A stretch of 64,000 bases of DNA from an uncultured Maricaulis sp. Lineage in GTDB: Bacteria; Pseudomonadota; Alphaproteobacteria; Caulobacterales; Maricaulaceae. A model generated the notes under the pieces. That model was not told where the DNA came from. It made no database searches and saw only the letters and a program-made list of their open reading frames with translations. A program made the position numbers and the translations under genes. The stretch is taken from the NCBI RefSeq assembly GCF_905480005.1, contig NZ_CAJQOO010000011.1, forward strand, positions 41,784 to 105,783. Direction: 5' to 3'. Positions 19,438 to 28,471 of this stretch are shown in pieces. Numbering within the stretch: position 1 is the stretch's first letter; each line of letters starts with the position of its first letter.

Positions 19438-19519
19438 CCTGTTCGCGACCTGATGACAGGCCGGATGGTGAGGGGCAGTTGCCAGAAACGGGGGGATCCC
19501 AATGATTGGCAGGACACAA

Positions 19520-20851
19520 ATGAACAAGACACTGGCTCGAGGCGCGCTGTGCGCCGTAGTGGCAGGTATCGGCTTGACCGGTGCCGCACAGGCTCAAGTG
19601 TCCGAGGAAACAGCCTTTGTTTTCAATACGCTGTTATTCCTGATCGGGGGTTTCCTGGTCATGCTCATGGCGGCCGGGTTCGCCATGCTGGAAGCCGGCT
19701 TCGTGCGCACCAAGCACACCGCGGCCATCTGCCTGAAGAATATCGCTCTCTACTCGATCGCCGGCATCATGTTCTACCTGGTCGGCTATCAGGTCATGTA
19801 TGGCGGGCAGACCCCGTATTTCGGAATGCCCGCAATCTGGGCGCCGTCCGAACTCGCGAGCGACGAGGCGATCGATCTGGGGACCGGCTATGCCGCGGCC
19901 TCGGACTGGTTCTTCCAGATGGTCTTTGTGGCCACCGCAGCCTCCATCGTCTCCGGTACCATTGCCGAGCGCGTGAAGCTCGGCCCCTTCTTCATCTTCG
20001 TGGTCATCCTTACCGCGTTGATCTACCCGATCCAGGGTAGCTGGGAATGGGGCGGCGGCTGGCTGGATGCCGATTTCGGCTTCTCTGACTTCGCCGGTTC
20101 GACCCTGGTTCACTCAACCGGTGGCTGGGCCGCCCTTGCCGGTGCCATCCTGATTGGCGCGCGGTCCGGTCGCTTCGGTCCGGACTCCAAGCCAATGACC
20201 CCGGGCTCCCTGCCACTGGCAACACTGGGTACCTTCATTCTCTGGTTCGGCTGGTTCGGCTTCAACGGCGCCTCGCAACTCGCACTGGGTTCCTCTGCTG
20301 ATGCGGTCGCCATTTCGCAGATCTTTGCCAACACCAACATGGCTGCCGCCGGTGGCGTCGTGACGGCCTACCTCCTGTCCATGCTGCTCGGTGGTGGCAA
20401 GGCCAATCTCGCCTACTGCCTCAATGGGGCCCTGGCTGGACTGGTGGCCATCACGGCCGAGCCGCTCACGCCGACAATCCTGCAGGCCATTGCCATCGGT
20501 GCGGTGGGTTCAGTGATTGCAACCTTCGGCGCCAAATTGCTCGAAGCTGTCCGGATCGATGATGTTGTCGGGGCTATCCCGGTCCACCTCTTCGCCGGCA
20601 TCTGGGGCACGATGGCCGTGCCGCTGACCAATTCCGACGCCACCTTCTTCGGCCAGGCCGTCGGCGTCGGTGCCATCGGTGCCTTCGTCTTCGCAACCAG
20701 CTTCGCTGTCTGGCTGATCCTCAAGATCACGGTCGGTATCCGACTGTCGCCAGACGCCGAAAATGTTGGCGGTGACCTGTCCGAGCTCGGACATGACGCC
20801 GGCTCCATCTTCGCCAGTGACGTGGGAAAGACTTCAGCCCCGGCGCAGTAA
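19520..20851 (+). CDS. amt: Ammonium transporter (Amt family)
   Basis: 'LLFLIGGFLVMLMAAGFAMLEAGFVRTKHTAAICLKNI', 'VHSTGGWAALAGAILIGARSGRF', 'TFILWFGWFGFNGASQL'; signal peptide; start at MNKTLARG. Confidence 0.96.
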   Translation: MNKTLARGALCAVVAGIGLTGAAQAQVSEETAFVFNTLLFLIGGFLVMLMAAGFAMLEAGFVRTKHTAAICLKNIALYSIAGIMFYLVGYQVMYGGQTPYFGMPAIWAPSELASDEAIDLGTGYAAASDWFFQMVFVATAASIVSGTIAERVKLGPFFIFVVILTALIYPIQGSWEWGGGWLDADFGFSDFAGSTLVHSTGGWAALAGAILIGARSGRFGPDSKPMTPGSLPLATLGTFILWFGWFGFNGASQLALGSSADAVAISQIFANTNMAAAGGVVTAYLLSMLLGGGKANLAYCLNGALAGLVAITAEPLTPTILQAIAIGAVGSVIATFGAKLLEAVRIDDVVGAIPVHLFAGIWGTMAVPLTNSDATFFGQAVGVGAIGAFVFATSFAVWLILKITVGIRLSPDAENVGGDLSELGHDAGSIFASDVGKTSAPAQ

Positions 20852-20865
20852 CGGCTCAAGCGGCC

Positions 20866-20894
20866 GGATCCGGAGAGCCCGTCTCTCCGGATCC
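20866..20894 (+). terminator. Strong hairpin after amt (no clear U-tract)
   Basis: GGATCCGGAGAG-CCCGT-CTCTCCGGATCC perfect 12-bp stem. Confidence 0.6.
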
Positions 20895-21101
20895 CGGCCC
20901 GCCGCCGGACGGGGCCGTCCCGGAGCCAAGCCAGACTATGTCATCAACCGGTGAGCGTCGGTCTTCGCCGAGCCACCCACAGACACTGAAATCCGCACCG
21001 GTCATTACGCGGTCAACGGGAGAGCTGCGCTCTCGTCCTGCCGATCGGAGCCTCAGGAAATCCAGACCACCCACACTCGATCTTCCACCCAGGAGTAAGT
21101 C

Positions 21102-21773
21102 ATGAAAATCAAGTATCTCGCATTGGGCCTCGCTGCCTGCGCCTTCACCGCCCCGGTTGCCGCCCAGGAAGTTACCGGCAATGTCGCGCTCGGTTCGGAC
21201 TATGTGTTCCGCGGTATCACCCAGACAGATGGTGGCCCGGCCATTTCCGGCGGCTTCGACGTTGAGGCCGAGGGCTTCTATGTCGGTGTCTGGGGTTCCA
21301 GCGTCGACTTCTCGGACGACACCACGATGGAGCTCGACCTCTATGGCGGTTACGCCTTCTCCGGTGCCGGCTTCGATTATGATATCGGCGTGATCTACTA
21401 CGCCTATCCCGACAGCCCGAGCGCTGGCGGAGACCAGAATTTCGTCGAATTCTATGGCGGTATCGGTCGCTCTTTCGGCCCGGTCGGCTGGGATGCCAAA
21501 CTGTCCTATTCCCCGGAATTCTATGGTGAAACCGGCCAGGCCTGGTATCTGGAAACCGGTCTCGGCATGGAAGTGTTCGACGGCATCAGCGTCGATGGTC
21601 GCATCGGGGCAAGCCGCTTTGATGACGTGCCGGGCGCCGATTATGAAGACTATCAGCTTGGCGTGTCCGGCACGGTCTTCGGCAATGTCGGTTGGGACCT
21701 GCGCTATCATGATCTCTCCGACGGCGGAGATGAGAGCCTTGTCGTGACCTTCTCGCAGAGCTTTGGCGACTGA
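21102..21773 (+). CDS. TorF-family putative porin (Gcw_chp-like)
   Basis: Signal peptide, 'EVTGNVALGSDYVFRGITQTDGGPAISGGFDVEAEGFYVGVWGSSVDF' characteristic N-terminal motif; beta-strand-rich. Confidence 0.88.
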   Translation: MKIKYLALGLAACAFTAPVAAQEVTGNVALGSDYVFRGITQTDGGPAISGGFDVEAEGFYVGVWGSSVDFSDDTTMELDLYGGYAFSGAGFDYDIGVIYYAYPDSPSAGGDQNFVEFYGGIGRSFGPVGWDAKLSYSPEFYGETGQAWYLETGLGMEVFDGISVDGRIGASRFDDVPGADYEDYQLGVSGTVFGNVGWDLRYHDLSDGGDESLVVTFSQSFGD

Positions 21774-21807
21774 TCATTCGTCAAACTGATTGTTGTGGTG
21801 CGTGAAC

Positions 21808-21832
21808 GGGCCCGGCTGTTAGCCGGGCCCGC
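21808..21832. terminator. Hairpin terminator between convergent genes
   Basis: CGGGCCCGGCT-GTT-AGCCGGGCCCG followed by CTTTC. Confidence 0.7.
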
Positions 21833-21834
21833 TT

Positions 21835-22893
21835 TCATTGGGGTCTTGCCCGCCAGACGCCGCCGTTCGCACCGATGATCCAGGCGGTTTCGCCCGAGGG
21901 CGAGACGGCGACTGCATTGGGCGCCTCGACCGGCCAGGCGCTTGCCTCCCAGCTGATCTGGTCGCCCTGCAGCACGCCCGTGTCGATGCCATTGGTGCCG
22001 ACAGTCAACCAGTGACCGGAGGCCGCGACCACGTCCGAGCGGTAGCCACCAGGCGCGGCGCGGGCGGGAGCCCAGCTATCCCCGCGGTCATGCGACAGAG
22101 CGAAATTGCCGCTGGTGGCGTCGGGTTGTTGATAGTCGCCGCCGCTGATCGCAAGCAGACCGTCCTCGCTGATCGCGACGCCGAATATGCCTGCACCGCC
22201 GCTTCCCGCGGCCATCGGCGTCTCGAGCGCGGTCCAGCTGTCGCCGAAATCGCAACTGCGCAGTATCCGGGCGACGGCGCCGCCCCCGGTCCCGATAAAG
22301 GCGCATCCATCGGCGCTCAGCGCGATCGAGGAGTTGGAGGCTGCAAATCCCGCTTCACCGTCCAGCGGCGCTGGCAATGCCGGCAGGGCGGCCCAGCTCG
22401 TGCCGCCGTCGAGCGTTCGCAGGACCAGGAATGCGCCATCGACCGGATCGGAGAAGGCCAGACCGCGCTGGTCATCCCAGAAAGCGAGACTGTCAAAGAA
22501 AGCGGCCCCGGTTTCATCCTCCCAGATCAGCTGGAAAGACGCGCCGCCGTCGGCGGTACGCAGGATCCGTCCCGGTTGGCCGGCGGTGACGAAGAGGGCT
22601 GTGTCGGCGTCGAAGCCGTGCGCCGAGCGCAGGTCGGCACCGTCGGCGAGGTCTGTTGTCAGGACTTGCCAATGCTCGCCACCATCCACCGTACGCAGGA
22701 CCTGCCCGTCCGGGGCACCAATCCAGACAACGTCATCGGACACGACGCTCAAACCTCTCAGCGAGGTTGAAACGCCACTTTCCTGGAGTGTCAGTGACCA
22801 GGATGCCGGAGCCGGTGCCTCCTCTGGCGCGGTGCAGGCGGCCAGCACTAGAAAACAGCCGGCTCCACCGGCCATGCGAGCCGTGTCCATCAT
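21835..22893 (-). CDS. YCF48/BNR-repeat photosystem-II-stability-like lipoprotein
   Basis: Repeated 'VLRTVDGGEHWQVL', 'ILRTADGGASFQLIWED', 'VLRTLDGGTSWAAL' motifs; lipobox-like VLAAC. Confidence 0.8.
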   Translation of the reverse strand: MMDTARMAGGAGCFLVLAACTAPEEAPAPASWSLTLQESGVSTSLRGLSVVSDDVVWIGAPDGQVLRTVDGGEHWQVLTTDLADGADLRSAHGFDADTALFVTAGQPGRILRTADGGASFQLIWEDETGAAFFDSLAFWDDQRGLAFSDPVDGAFLVLRTLDGGTSWAALPALPAPLDGEAGFAASNSSIALSADGCAFIGTGGGAVARILRSCDFGDSWTALETPMAAGSGGAGIFGVAISEDGLLAISGGDYQQPDATSGNFALSHDRGDSWAPARAAPGGYRSDVVAASGHWLTVGTNGIDTGVLQGDQISWEASAWPVEAPNAVAVSPSGETAWIIGANGGVWRARPQ

Positions 22894-25418
22894 TCGAGGC
22901 CGAGCAGGCTGGCGCTGTCGCAATGCCAGCACGTGTCCGCTCCGATCGGGCTACCCGGCGGGATGCGGGTCTCGACCAGTTCCGGTGTTTCACCCGCATC
23001 GTGGCGATCGAGTCCGGCCTGAGCCGCCCGGGCCAGCCAAAGTTGGTGGGCCGCTGCGGCGTCATCGCGCCGACGGGAGGGTTCATTGCGGGCAATGGCC
23101 TCGAGCCGCAACCGCGCCGCGGACGCCGGAACGGTCGGGTCAGCGGCCAGGACTTCCATCAATTGCGCGACATATTCAGTCTGCAGCGCGTGCCGGATCG
23201 GGGCCAGCCGGGCCGCCTCATCGCGCGGCGCCTCGAATAGCTGCCCCTCAACGGCGTCCAGCAGCTGGGCGAGGTCCATCCGGCTGCTGTCCCGGGCCGC
23301 CTGTTCGGCCAGTCGCGAAAGCCGGGCCGGGTTGAGCAGGGCCTGCAAGGTGATGCGCCCGGATGCGGCCGCCGCGCCGCTGCGGGAGAAGGCCGGATAA
23401 TCATTGGAGCGGAAGAGTTCACGGGTCGCCGCGGCGTCGTAATCGGCGAAAGCGGCCGGCATCATCAGCGCCAGGATATCGTCCGACAGGTCCAGGGCCT
23501 GAGGGTCCAGCGTCGCGAGCAAGGCCGCAAGCGCCCGGTCCTGATCACCGGCGGAGATCGGCTCCATCCGGACCAGATCCGCGCGGTTGAGACCGTATCC
23601 GAAGGTGACGCCGCCAATGGATTTCGCCGCCGCTTCAACCTGGTAGCGATGATAGAGATAGATGGGAGACAGGACCTGGCGCAGCGCGCTGGCCGGTTCG
23701 CCATGGGCGAGAACATTCTGGCCGAAATCGGCGAGGGCCCGCTCGCGCACCGCCATCGTCTCGATCAGCATGTCGACGGGATCGGCGCCATTGTCCCAGA
23801 GATTGGCCAGTGGATGGCCGCTGGCATTGCCGCGGGCATGACGGTCAGTGATGTAGAGCAGGCCGTTGGCCGCTGCGTCGGTGAGGATGCGGTCGAGCGC
23901 GTCGGCCTCGGTCGGACCATCGCCGAACTCGCCATAGAGCCAGGAAATGGCTGTGCTGTCCCAAGCGCCAATGCCGGTGTCATAGGCCTGGCTGGTATCG
24001 ATCTCGCCATTCCCGTCAAGGGTGACCAGCGGGGCTGGATAATCCATCACCGAGGCCCGGTCCGATATGCTGGCCGCGAAATTATGTGCGAGACCGATCG
24101 TGTGCCCGATCTCATGGGCAGAGAGCTGACGGATCCGGGCCAGGGCCAGTTCCAGAGGGTCATCAGCGGCGCCACTGCCCGTATTCTCGACCCCGACCAG
24201 GCCTTCGAAAATCATTCGGTCCTGGCGCACGCGCTGGGAGCCGAGGATGACATGCCCCTTGAGGATCTCGCCTGTACGGGGGTCGACGACGGAGCCGCCA
24301 TAGGACCAGCCGCGGGTCTGCCGGTGCACCCATTGGATGACATTGTAGCGAACATCGAGCGGGTGGGCGCCCTCGGGCAGGAGTTCGACGCGGAAGGCGT
24401 CTTCATAGCCGGCGGCCTCGAAAGCGTCAGTCCACCAGTTTCCACCCTCGATCAGGGCGTCGCGGATCAGGGGCGGTGTGCCGCGATCGAGATAATAGAT
24501 GATGGGTTCGACGACTGGGCCGGATTGTGCCGACGGATCAACACGTTCGAGGCGATGACGCAAGGCCAGGGAACGCCGGACCGGATCGGTCAGCGGGGTC
24601 GCCATGTCGTAGAAACTGCGCGTGATCGCGCCGGAGCGGTCATCGGCCTCACGCGGTTCATACCCGCCATCCGGCAGGGCAACGAAGGAGTGATGGACGG
24701 TCAGGGTCACCGAATTCGGAGCCGGGGTCACGGCCCGGACTTCGGACCCCGGACTGGACCCGGTCAGCGTCAAAAGTGTATCGATTTCAACATTATCCGG
24801 GAAGACGAAAGTGCTGTCCGTGATGGGTGCGGAGCGATCCTCTGCGATCGAGAAACTGCCCTGTCCGCTATTGCTCAGCCGGTTGATCGTGCCGACCGGG
24901 TCGCGCTTGAGAAAGCCCGACAAGTCGATGAGAATCTGTCCGTCTTCCTCTGCCAGGACAGGGGTCGACCAGACGATGGAACGGGCAAAGGAATTGCGGG
25001 TGGCCGCTGCTTCTTCCGGACCGGCACCGTCGGCGCGGTAGCCGGTATTTTCAAACTCGGCGAAGACCTGGTCGTTCACACGGAAAAAGCGAAGGATTTC
25101 AGAGTTTGAGCCCAGTCCGCGATCAATACCGATAGGGTTGGAACCGAGACCGGATGTCATGCGGGCCGTATAGATCATGCGGCCCAGATCGTCGCTGTCC
25201 CCGGTCTCCAGACGGGCGAGGATGCGGCCGTCGGATGTGTCGATGTAAAGCGGGATGAACCCGTCGCGCAGCTCAAGGTTTTCAGTCGTCTCCGCCCAGC
25301 TGGCGGCGTCCTGGGCGGCCGCGATCGGGGTCAGGGCCGAACCGGCCAGGGCGCAGGCAGCGATCATCGTCAGCATCTTCGTGGTGGTCTTCATGGTGGT
25401 CATCTTCCCCTTCTTCAT
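22890..25418 (-). CDS. Secreted zinc-dependent metalloprotease (DUF5117/DUF4953-type)
   Basis: Signal peptide; zinc motif 'LSAHEIGHTIGLAHNF'; 'YNVIQWVHRQTRGWSYGGSVVDPRTGEILKGHVILGSQRVRQD'. Start among several ATGs uncertain. Confidence 0.88.
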   Translation of the reverse strand: MKKGKMTTMKTTTKMLTMIAACALAGSALTPIAAAQDAASWAETTENLELRDGFIPLYIDTSDGRILARLETGDSDDLGRMIYTARMTSGLGSNPIGIDRGLGSNSEILRFFRVNDQVFAEFENTGYRADGAGPEEAAATRNSFARSIVWSTPVLAEEDGQILIDLSGFLKRDPVGTINRLSNSGQGSFSIAEDRSAPITDSTFVFPDNVEIDTLLTLTGSSPGSEVRAVTPAPNSVTLTVHHSFVALPDGGYEPREADDRSGAITRSFYDMATPLTDPVRRSLALRHRLERVDPSAQSGPVVEPIIYYLDRGTPPLIRDALIEGGNWWTDAFEAAGYEDAFRVELLPEGAHPLDVRYNVIQWVHRQTRGWSYGGSVVDPRTGEILKGHVILGSQRVRQDRMIFEGLVGVENTGSGAADDPLELALARIRQLSAHEIGHTIGLAHNFAASISDRASVMDYPAPLVTLDGNGEIDTSQAYDTGIGAWDSTAISWLYGEFGDGPTEADALDRILTDAAANGLLYITDRHARGNASGHPLANLWDNGADPVDMLIETMAVRERALADFGQNVLAHGEPASALRQVLSPIYLYHRYQVEAAAKSIGGVTFGYGLNRADLVRMEPISAGDQDRALAALLATLDPQALDLSDDILALMMPAAFADYDAAATRELFRSNDYPAFSRSGAAAASGRITLQALLNPARLSRLAEQAARDSSRMDLAQLLDAVEGQLFEAPRDEAARLAPIRHALQTEYVAQLMEVLAADPTVPASAARLRLEAIARNEPSRRRDDAAAAHQLWLARAAQAGLDRHDAGETPELVETRIPPGSPIGADTCWHCDSASLLGLE

Positions 25419-25560
25419 GGCGACGCTAGACGAGCTTGGCGGGAGTGTCACCCGACCGGCTTGACCAAATTGGATATTGTATCCAATTTGGGAATCATTC
25501 GATTTCTACCGTCGAGAGTGACAGGCTGAAAGTTGACCGGGCCGGCCGTCAGCCGGACCC

Positions 25561-25608
25561 GGGCCAAAACGAGGCGGGCCAGAACGAGGCGGGCCAGAAC
25601 GAGGCGGA
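25561..25608. repeat. 15-bp tandem repeat x3 (GGGCCA[A/G]AACGAGGC)
   Basis: GGGCCAAAACGAGGC GGGCCAGAACGAGGC GGGCCAGAACGAGGC read directly. Confidence 0.85.
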
Positions 25609-25662
25609 ACAGGGATCAGGGCACGGCCTCAAGGCCGGCTCCGGGTCGAGAAGGGACACACC

Positions 25663-26583
25663 ATGACCACAGCAAACTGGAGCGGCGTCTTTCCGGCGGC
25701 GACAACACAATTTTCCGAGGACTTCTCGGTCGATCTCGATGCGACGGCGGCGGTGGTGGCCGGGCTTGTCGAGGACGGCGTGCATGGCCTCATCGCCATG
25801 GGCACGGTCGGCGAGAACAACTCCCTGACCGCCGAGGAAAAACGTCAGGTTCTTGCCCGTATCGTCGACACGGTCGACGGCCGCATTCCGGTCCTGACCG
25901 GCGTGTCCGAACTGACCACTGACCTCGCCCGGAGCTATGCCGTGGATGCAGCCCGCATCGGCGCAGACGGGCTGATGCTGCTGCCCGCCATGGTCTATGT
26001 CCCGACCGAGGCCGAGCTGGAAGCGCATATTCGCACCGTCGCCGGCGCTACGTCCCTGCCGGTCATGCTCTACAACAATCCGCCCGCCTATCGCGTCTCG
26101 ATTTCCCTCGACACGCTGGAGCGGCTGGCCGATGTCGAGACCCTGGTGGCGATCAAGGAAAGCGCGCCCGATCCGCGCCGGATCACCGATATTCTCAATC
26201 GCTGTGGCGATCGCTATCTCGTCTTCGCCGGCCTGGACGATGTGGCGCTGGAGGAGATCCTGCTCGGCGCGGTGGGATGGGTCTCCGGCCTGACCAACGC
26301 ATTCCCGGCCGAGTCGATCGCCCTCTGGGATGCCGTGGAGAGCGGTGACCTGGAAACCGCTCGCGCCATCTATCGCTGGTTCATGCCGCTGCTTCATCTC
26401 GATGCCGAGCATGATCTCGTGCAATCGATCAAACTGGCAGAACAGGTCATGGGCCGCGGTTCGGAACGGGTCCGCATGCCGCGCATGCCGCTGAGCGGAG
26501 ACCGCCGGGCGGCGGTGATCGGGATGGTCGAGACGGCGCGCGACACGCGACCGCTCAAACTGCCATCCGTCCTGGCCCACTAG
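25663..26583 (+). CDS. DapA/DHDPS-superfamily lyase (probable 1-pyrroline-4-hydroxy-2-carboxylate deaminase-type)
   Basis: 'GVFPAATTQFSEDFSVDLDATAAVVAGLVEDGVHGLIAMGTVGENNSLTAEEKRQV', Schiff-base Lys in 'TLVAIKESAPDPRRI', adjacent to hydroxyproline epimerase-like gene. Confidence 0.88.
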   Translation: MTTANWSGVFPAATTQFSEDFSVDLDATAAVVAGLVEDGVHGLIAMGTVGENNSLTAEEKRQVLARIVDTVDGRIPVLTGVSELTTDLARSYAVDAARIGADGLMLLPAMVYVPTEAELEAHIRTVAGATSLPVMLYNNPPAYRVSISLDTLERLADVETLVAIKESAPDPRRITDILNRCGDRYLVFAGLDDVALEEILLGAVGWVSGLTNAFPAESIALWDAVESGDLETARAIYRWFMPLLHLDAEHDLVQSIKLAEQVMGRGSERVRMPRMPLSGDRRAAVIGMVETARDTRPLKLPSVLAH

Positions 26584-26602
26584 GCCTGGAGCGGAGCGCA
26601 TC

Positions 26603-27601
26603 ATGCGCCATGTCTTTCAATGCCTGGACGGTCATGCCTGTGGCAATCCGGTTCGCCTGATCACTGGCCCGCTGCCTTTCCTCAAGGGGGAGGACATGGC
26701 CGCCCGGCGCGTGGACTTCATGGCCCGCTTCGACTGGATCCGCCGCTCGCTCATGTTCGAGCCGCGCGGTCATGACATGATGTCCGGCGCGATGTTTTAT
26801 CCGCCCTGCTCCGAGGATGCGGACGCCTCGATCCTGTTTATCGAGACGTCCGGCTGCCTGCCCATGTGCGGCCACGGCACGATCGGTGCGCTGACCCTGG
26901 CGCTGGAAAATGGCGTTATCACCCCCGCTGACCGGCAATATGTGAAGCTCGACGCTCCGGCCGGCCGGGTCGAGGCCGAGATTGACTGGCAAGGCGACCG
27001 GGTCGCCGGCGTGCGGATTCGCAATGTCGCTTCCTATCTCGCCGTCACCGGTCTGATGCTGGACATCCCCGGCTGGCAGCCCCTCACCGTCGATATCGCC
27101 TATGGCGGGAATTATTACGCGATCATCGAGCCCCAGCCCGGCTATGCCGATCTCGACGAGGTGAGCGTCGCCGACATCTTGCGCCTCAGCCCCCTGGTTC
27201 GCGCCGCTGCCAATGCGGCTGTCACGCTGAGCCATCCCGATGATCCCCGTGTCGCCGGCGTGAGCCATGCCTTGTGGACGGGGCGGTCGCGCGATCCCAA
27301 AGCCCATGCCCGCAATGCTGTCTTCTATGGCGAGCGTGCGATCGACCGGTCACCCTGCGGCACGGGGACCAGCGCCCGCATGGCTCAGCTGTCCGCGCGC
27401 GGGGACCTGAAGCCGGGCGATGATTTCGTCCATGAGAGCCTGATTGGCAGCCTGTTCGAAGGGCGGGTCGAAAGCGCGACCACCGTCGGCGACCACGCCG
27501 CCATCATCCCCAGCATCAAGGGATGGGCCATCCAGACCGGCATCAATACGATCTGGGTCGATGATCGCGACCCCTATGCGGACGGCTTTACGGTGGGGTG
27601 A
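26603..27601 (+). CDS. Proline racemase-family protein, probable 4-hydroxyproline 2-epimerase
   Basis: Both catalytic-Cys motifs present: 'LPMCGHGTIGALTLALE' and 'DRSPCGTGTSARMAQL'; gene context. Confidence 0.9.
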   Translation: MRHVFQCLDGHACGNPVRLITGPLPFLKGEDMAARRVDFMARFDWIRRSLMFEPRGHDMMSGAMFYPPCSEDADASILFIETSGCLPMCGHGTIGALTLALENGVITPADRQYVKLDAPAGRVEAEIDWQGDRVAGVRIRNVASYLAVTGLMLDIPGWQPLTVDIAYGGNYYAIIEPQPGYADLDEVSVADILRLSPLVRAAANAAVTLSHPDDPRVAGVSHALWTGRSRDPKAHARNAVFYGERAIDRSPCGTGTSARMAQLSARGDLKPGDDFVHESLIGSLFEGRVESATTVGDHAAIIPSIKGWAIQTGINTIWVDDRDPYADGFTVG

Positions 27602-27699
27602 AACCCGGCGCCCCCATGACACGCCCGTCACCACTCCACCTCCCCGATCAAGGGCGAGGACATCGCAGCGCTTCTTCGCTCACGCCCGCCAACCGGCCG

Positions 27700-28440
27700 C
27701 TAACCCGCGAACGCCTTCTCCAGCGCCCGCCGCGCTGTCGCAATGTGCTGGACCATGCGGTTGGCACCGGCGATCGGGTCGCGGCTTCTCAGCGCGTCCA
27801 GCAGGCCGTCATGCTCGCTATTGGCGGTCTTGCGGGCATTGGCGCCGAGCGAGAGCTGGAGGCGGACATAGCGGTCGATATGCTGATTGAGGGAGAGCAC
27901 GATGGCCTGGGTGCGCGGGCGGTCGGCCGGGGCGTGCAGGGCGGCGTGGAATTCGCGATTGAGGGCGCCGAGCCTGGCCGTATCGCCCTCTGCCAGGGCT
28001 GCGGTTTCGCGGGCCCGGATCGCCTCGACGGCCGCAATATCGCTGGCGCCGGCGCGTTCGATGGCCTGGGCGAAGAGGCCCGGCTCCAACTGTTGCCGGA
28101 TGTCGAAGAGTTCGGACATCTCTGCCGCAGAGACTTCCGAAACGGTGACACCGCGATTGGGGTGAAAGACGACCAGGCCTTCCACTTCCAGCCGCCGCAG
28201 CGCTTCGCGGATCGGCATGCGGGAGACTTTGTAGACGTCGGCCAGGGCTTCCTGCCGCAGGGCTTCGCCAGGCTTGAACTCATTGCCCAGAATGCGGGCG
28301 CGAATCCGCGCCGCCAGCTGGTCGACAACCGAAGCCGGGGTGATGGGGTCGGAAAACTGGATGTCGGTGCCGGGCACGCGGCGCTCCGAATCTGACGTGG
28401 GACGAGTCTCCAGACTAGGCGGGCCGGTTGTCCCTGTCAT
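27700..28440 (-). CDS. GntR-family (FadR/FCD) transcriptional regulator
   Basis: 'VVDQLAARIRARILGNEFKPGEALRQEALADVYKVSRMPIREALRRLEVEGLVVFHPNRGVTVSEVS'; FCD-like C-terminus; start at internal ATG. Confidence 0.9.
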   Translation of the reverse strand: MTGTTGPPSLETRPTSDSERRVPGTDIQFSDPITPASVVDQLAARIRARILGNEFKPGEALRQEALADVYKVSRMPIREALRRLEVEGLVVFHPNRGVTVSEVSAAEMSELFDIRQQLEPGLFAQAIERAGASDIAAVEAIRARETAALAEGDTARLGALNREFHAALHAPADRPRTQAIVLSLNQHIDRYVRLQLSLGANARKTANSEHDGLLDALRSRDPIAGANRMVQHIATARRALEKAFAG

Positions 28441-28471
28441 GCGGCCCCTGCCATGCGGCCTGCGAACCGCC

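Noticed and set aside
18964-19527. 187-aa minus-strand ORF upstream of amt
   Set aside because: Amino-acid composition (many R/C/H/P/I) and absence of motif suggest non-coding; region is hairpin-rich.
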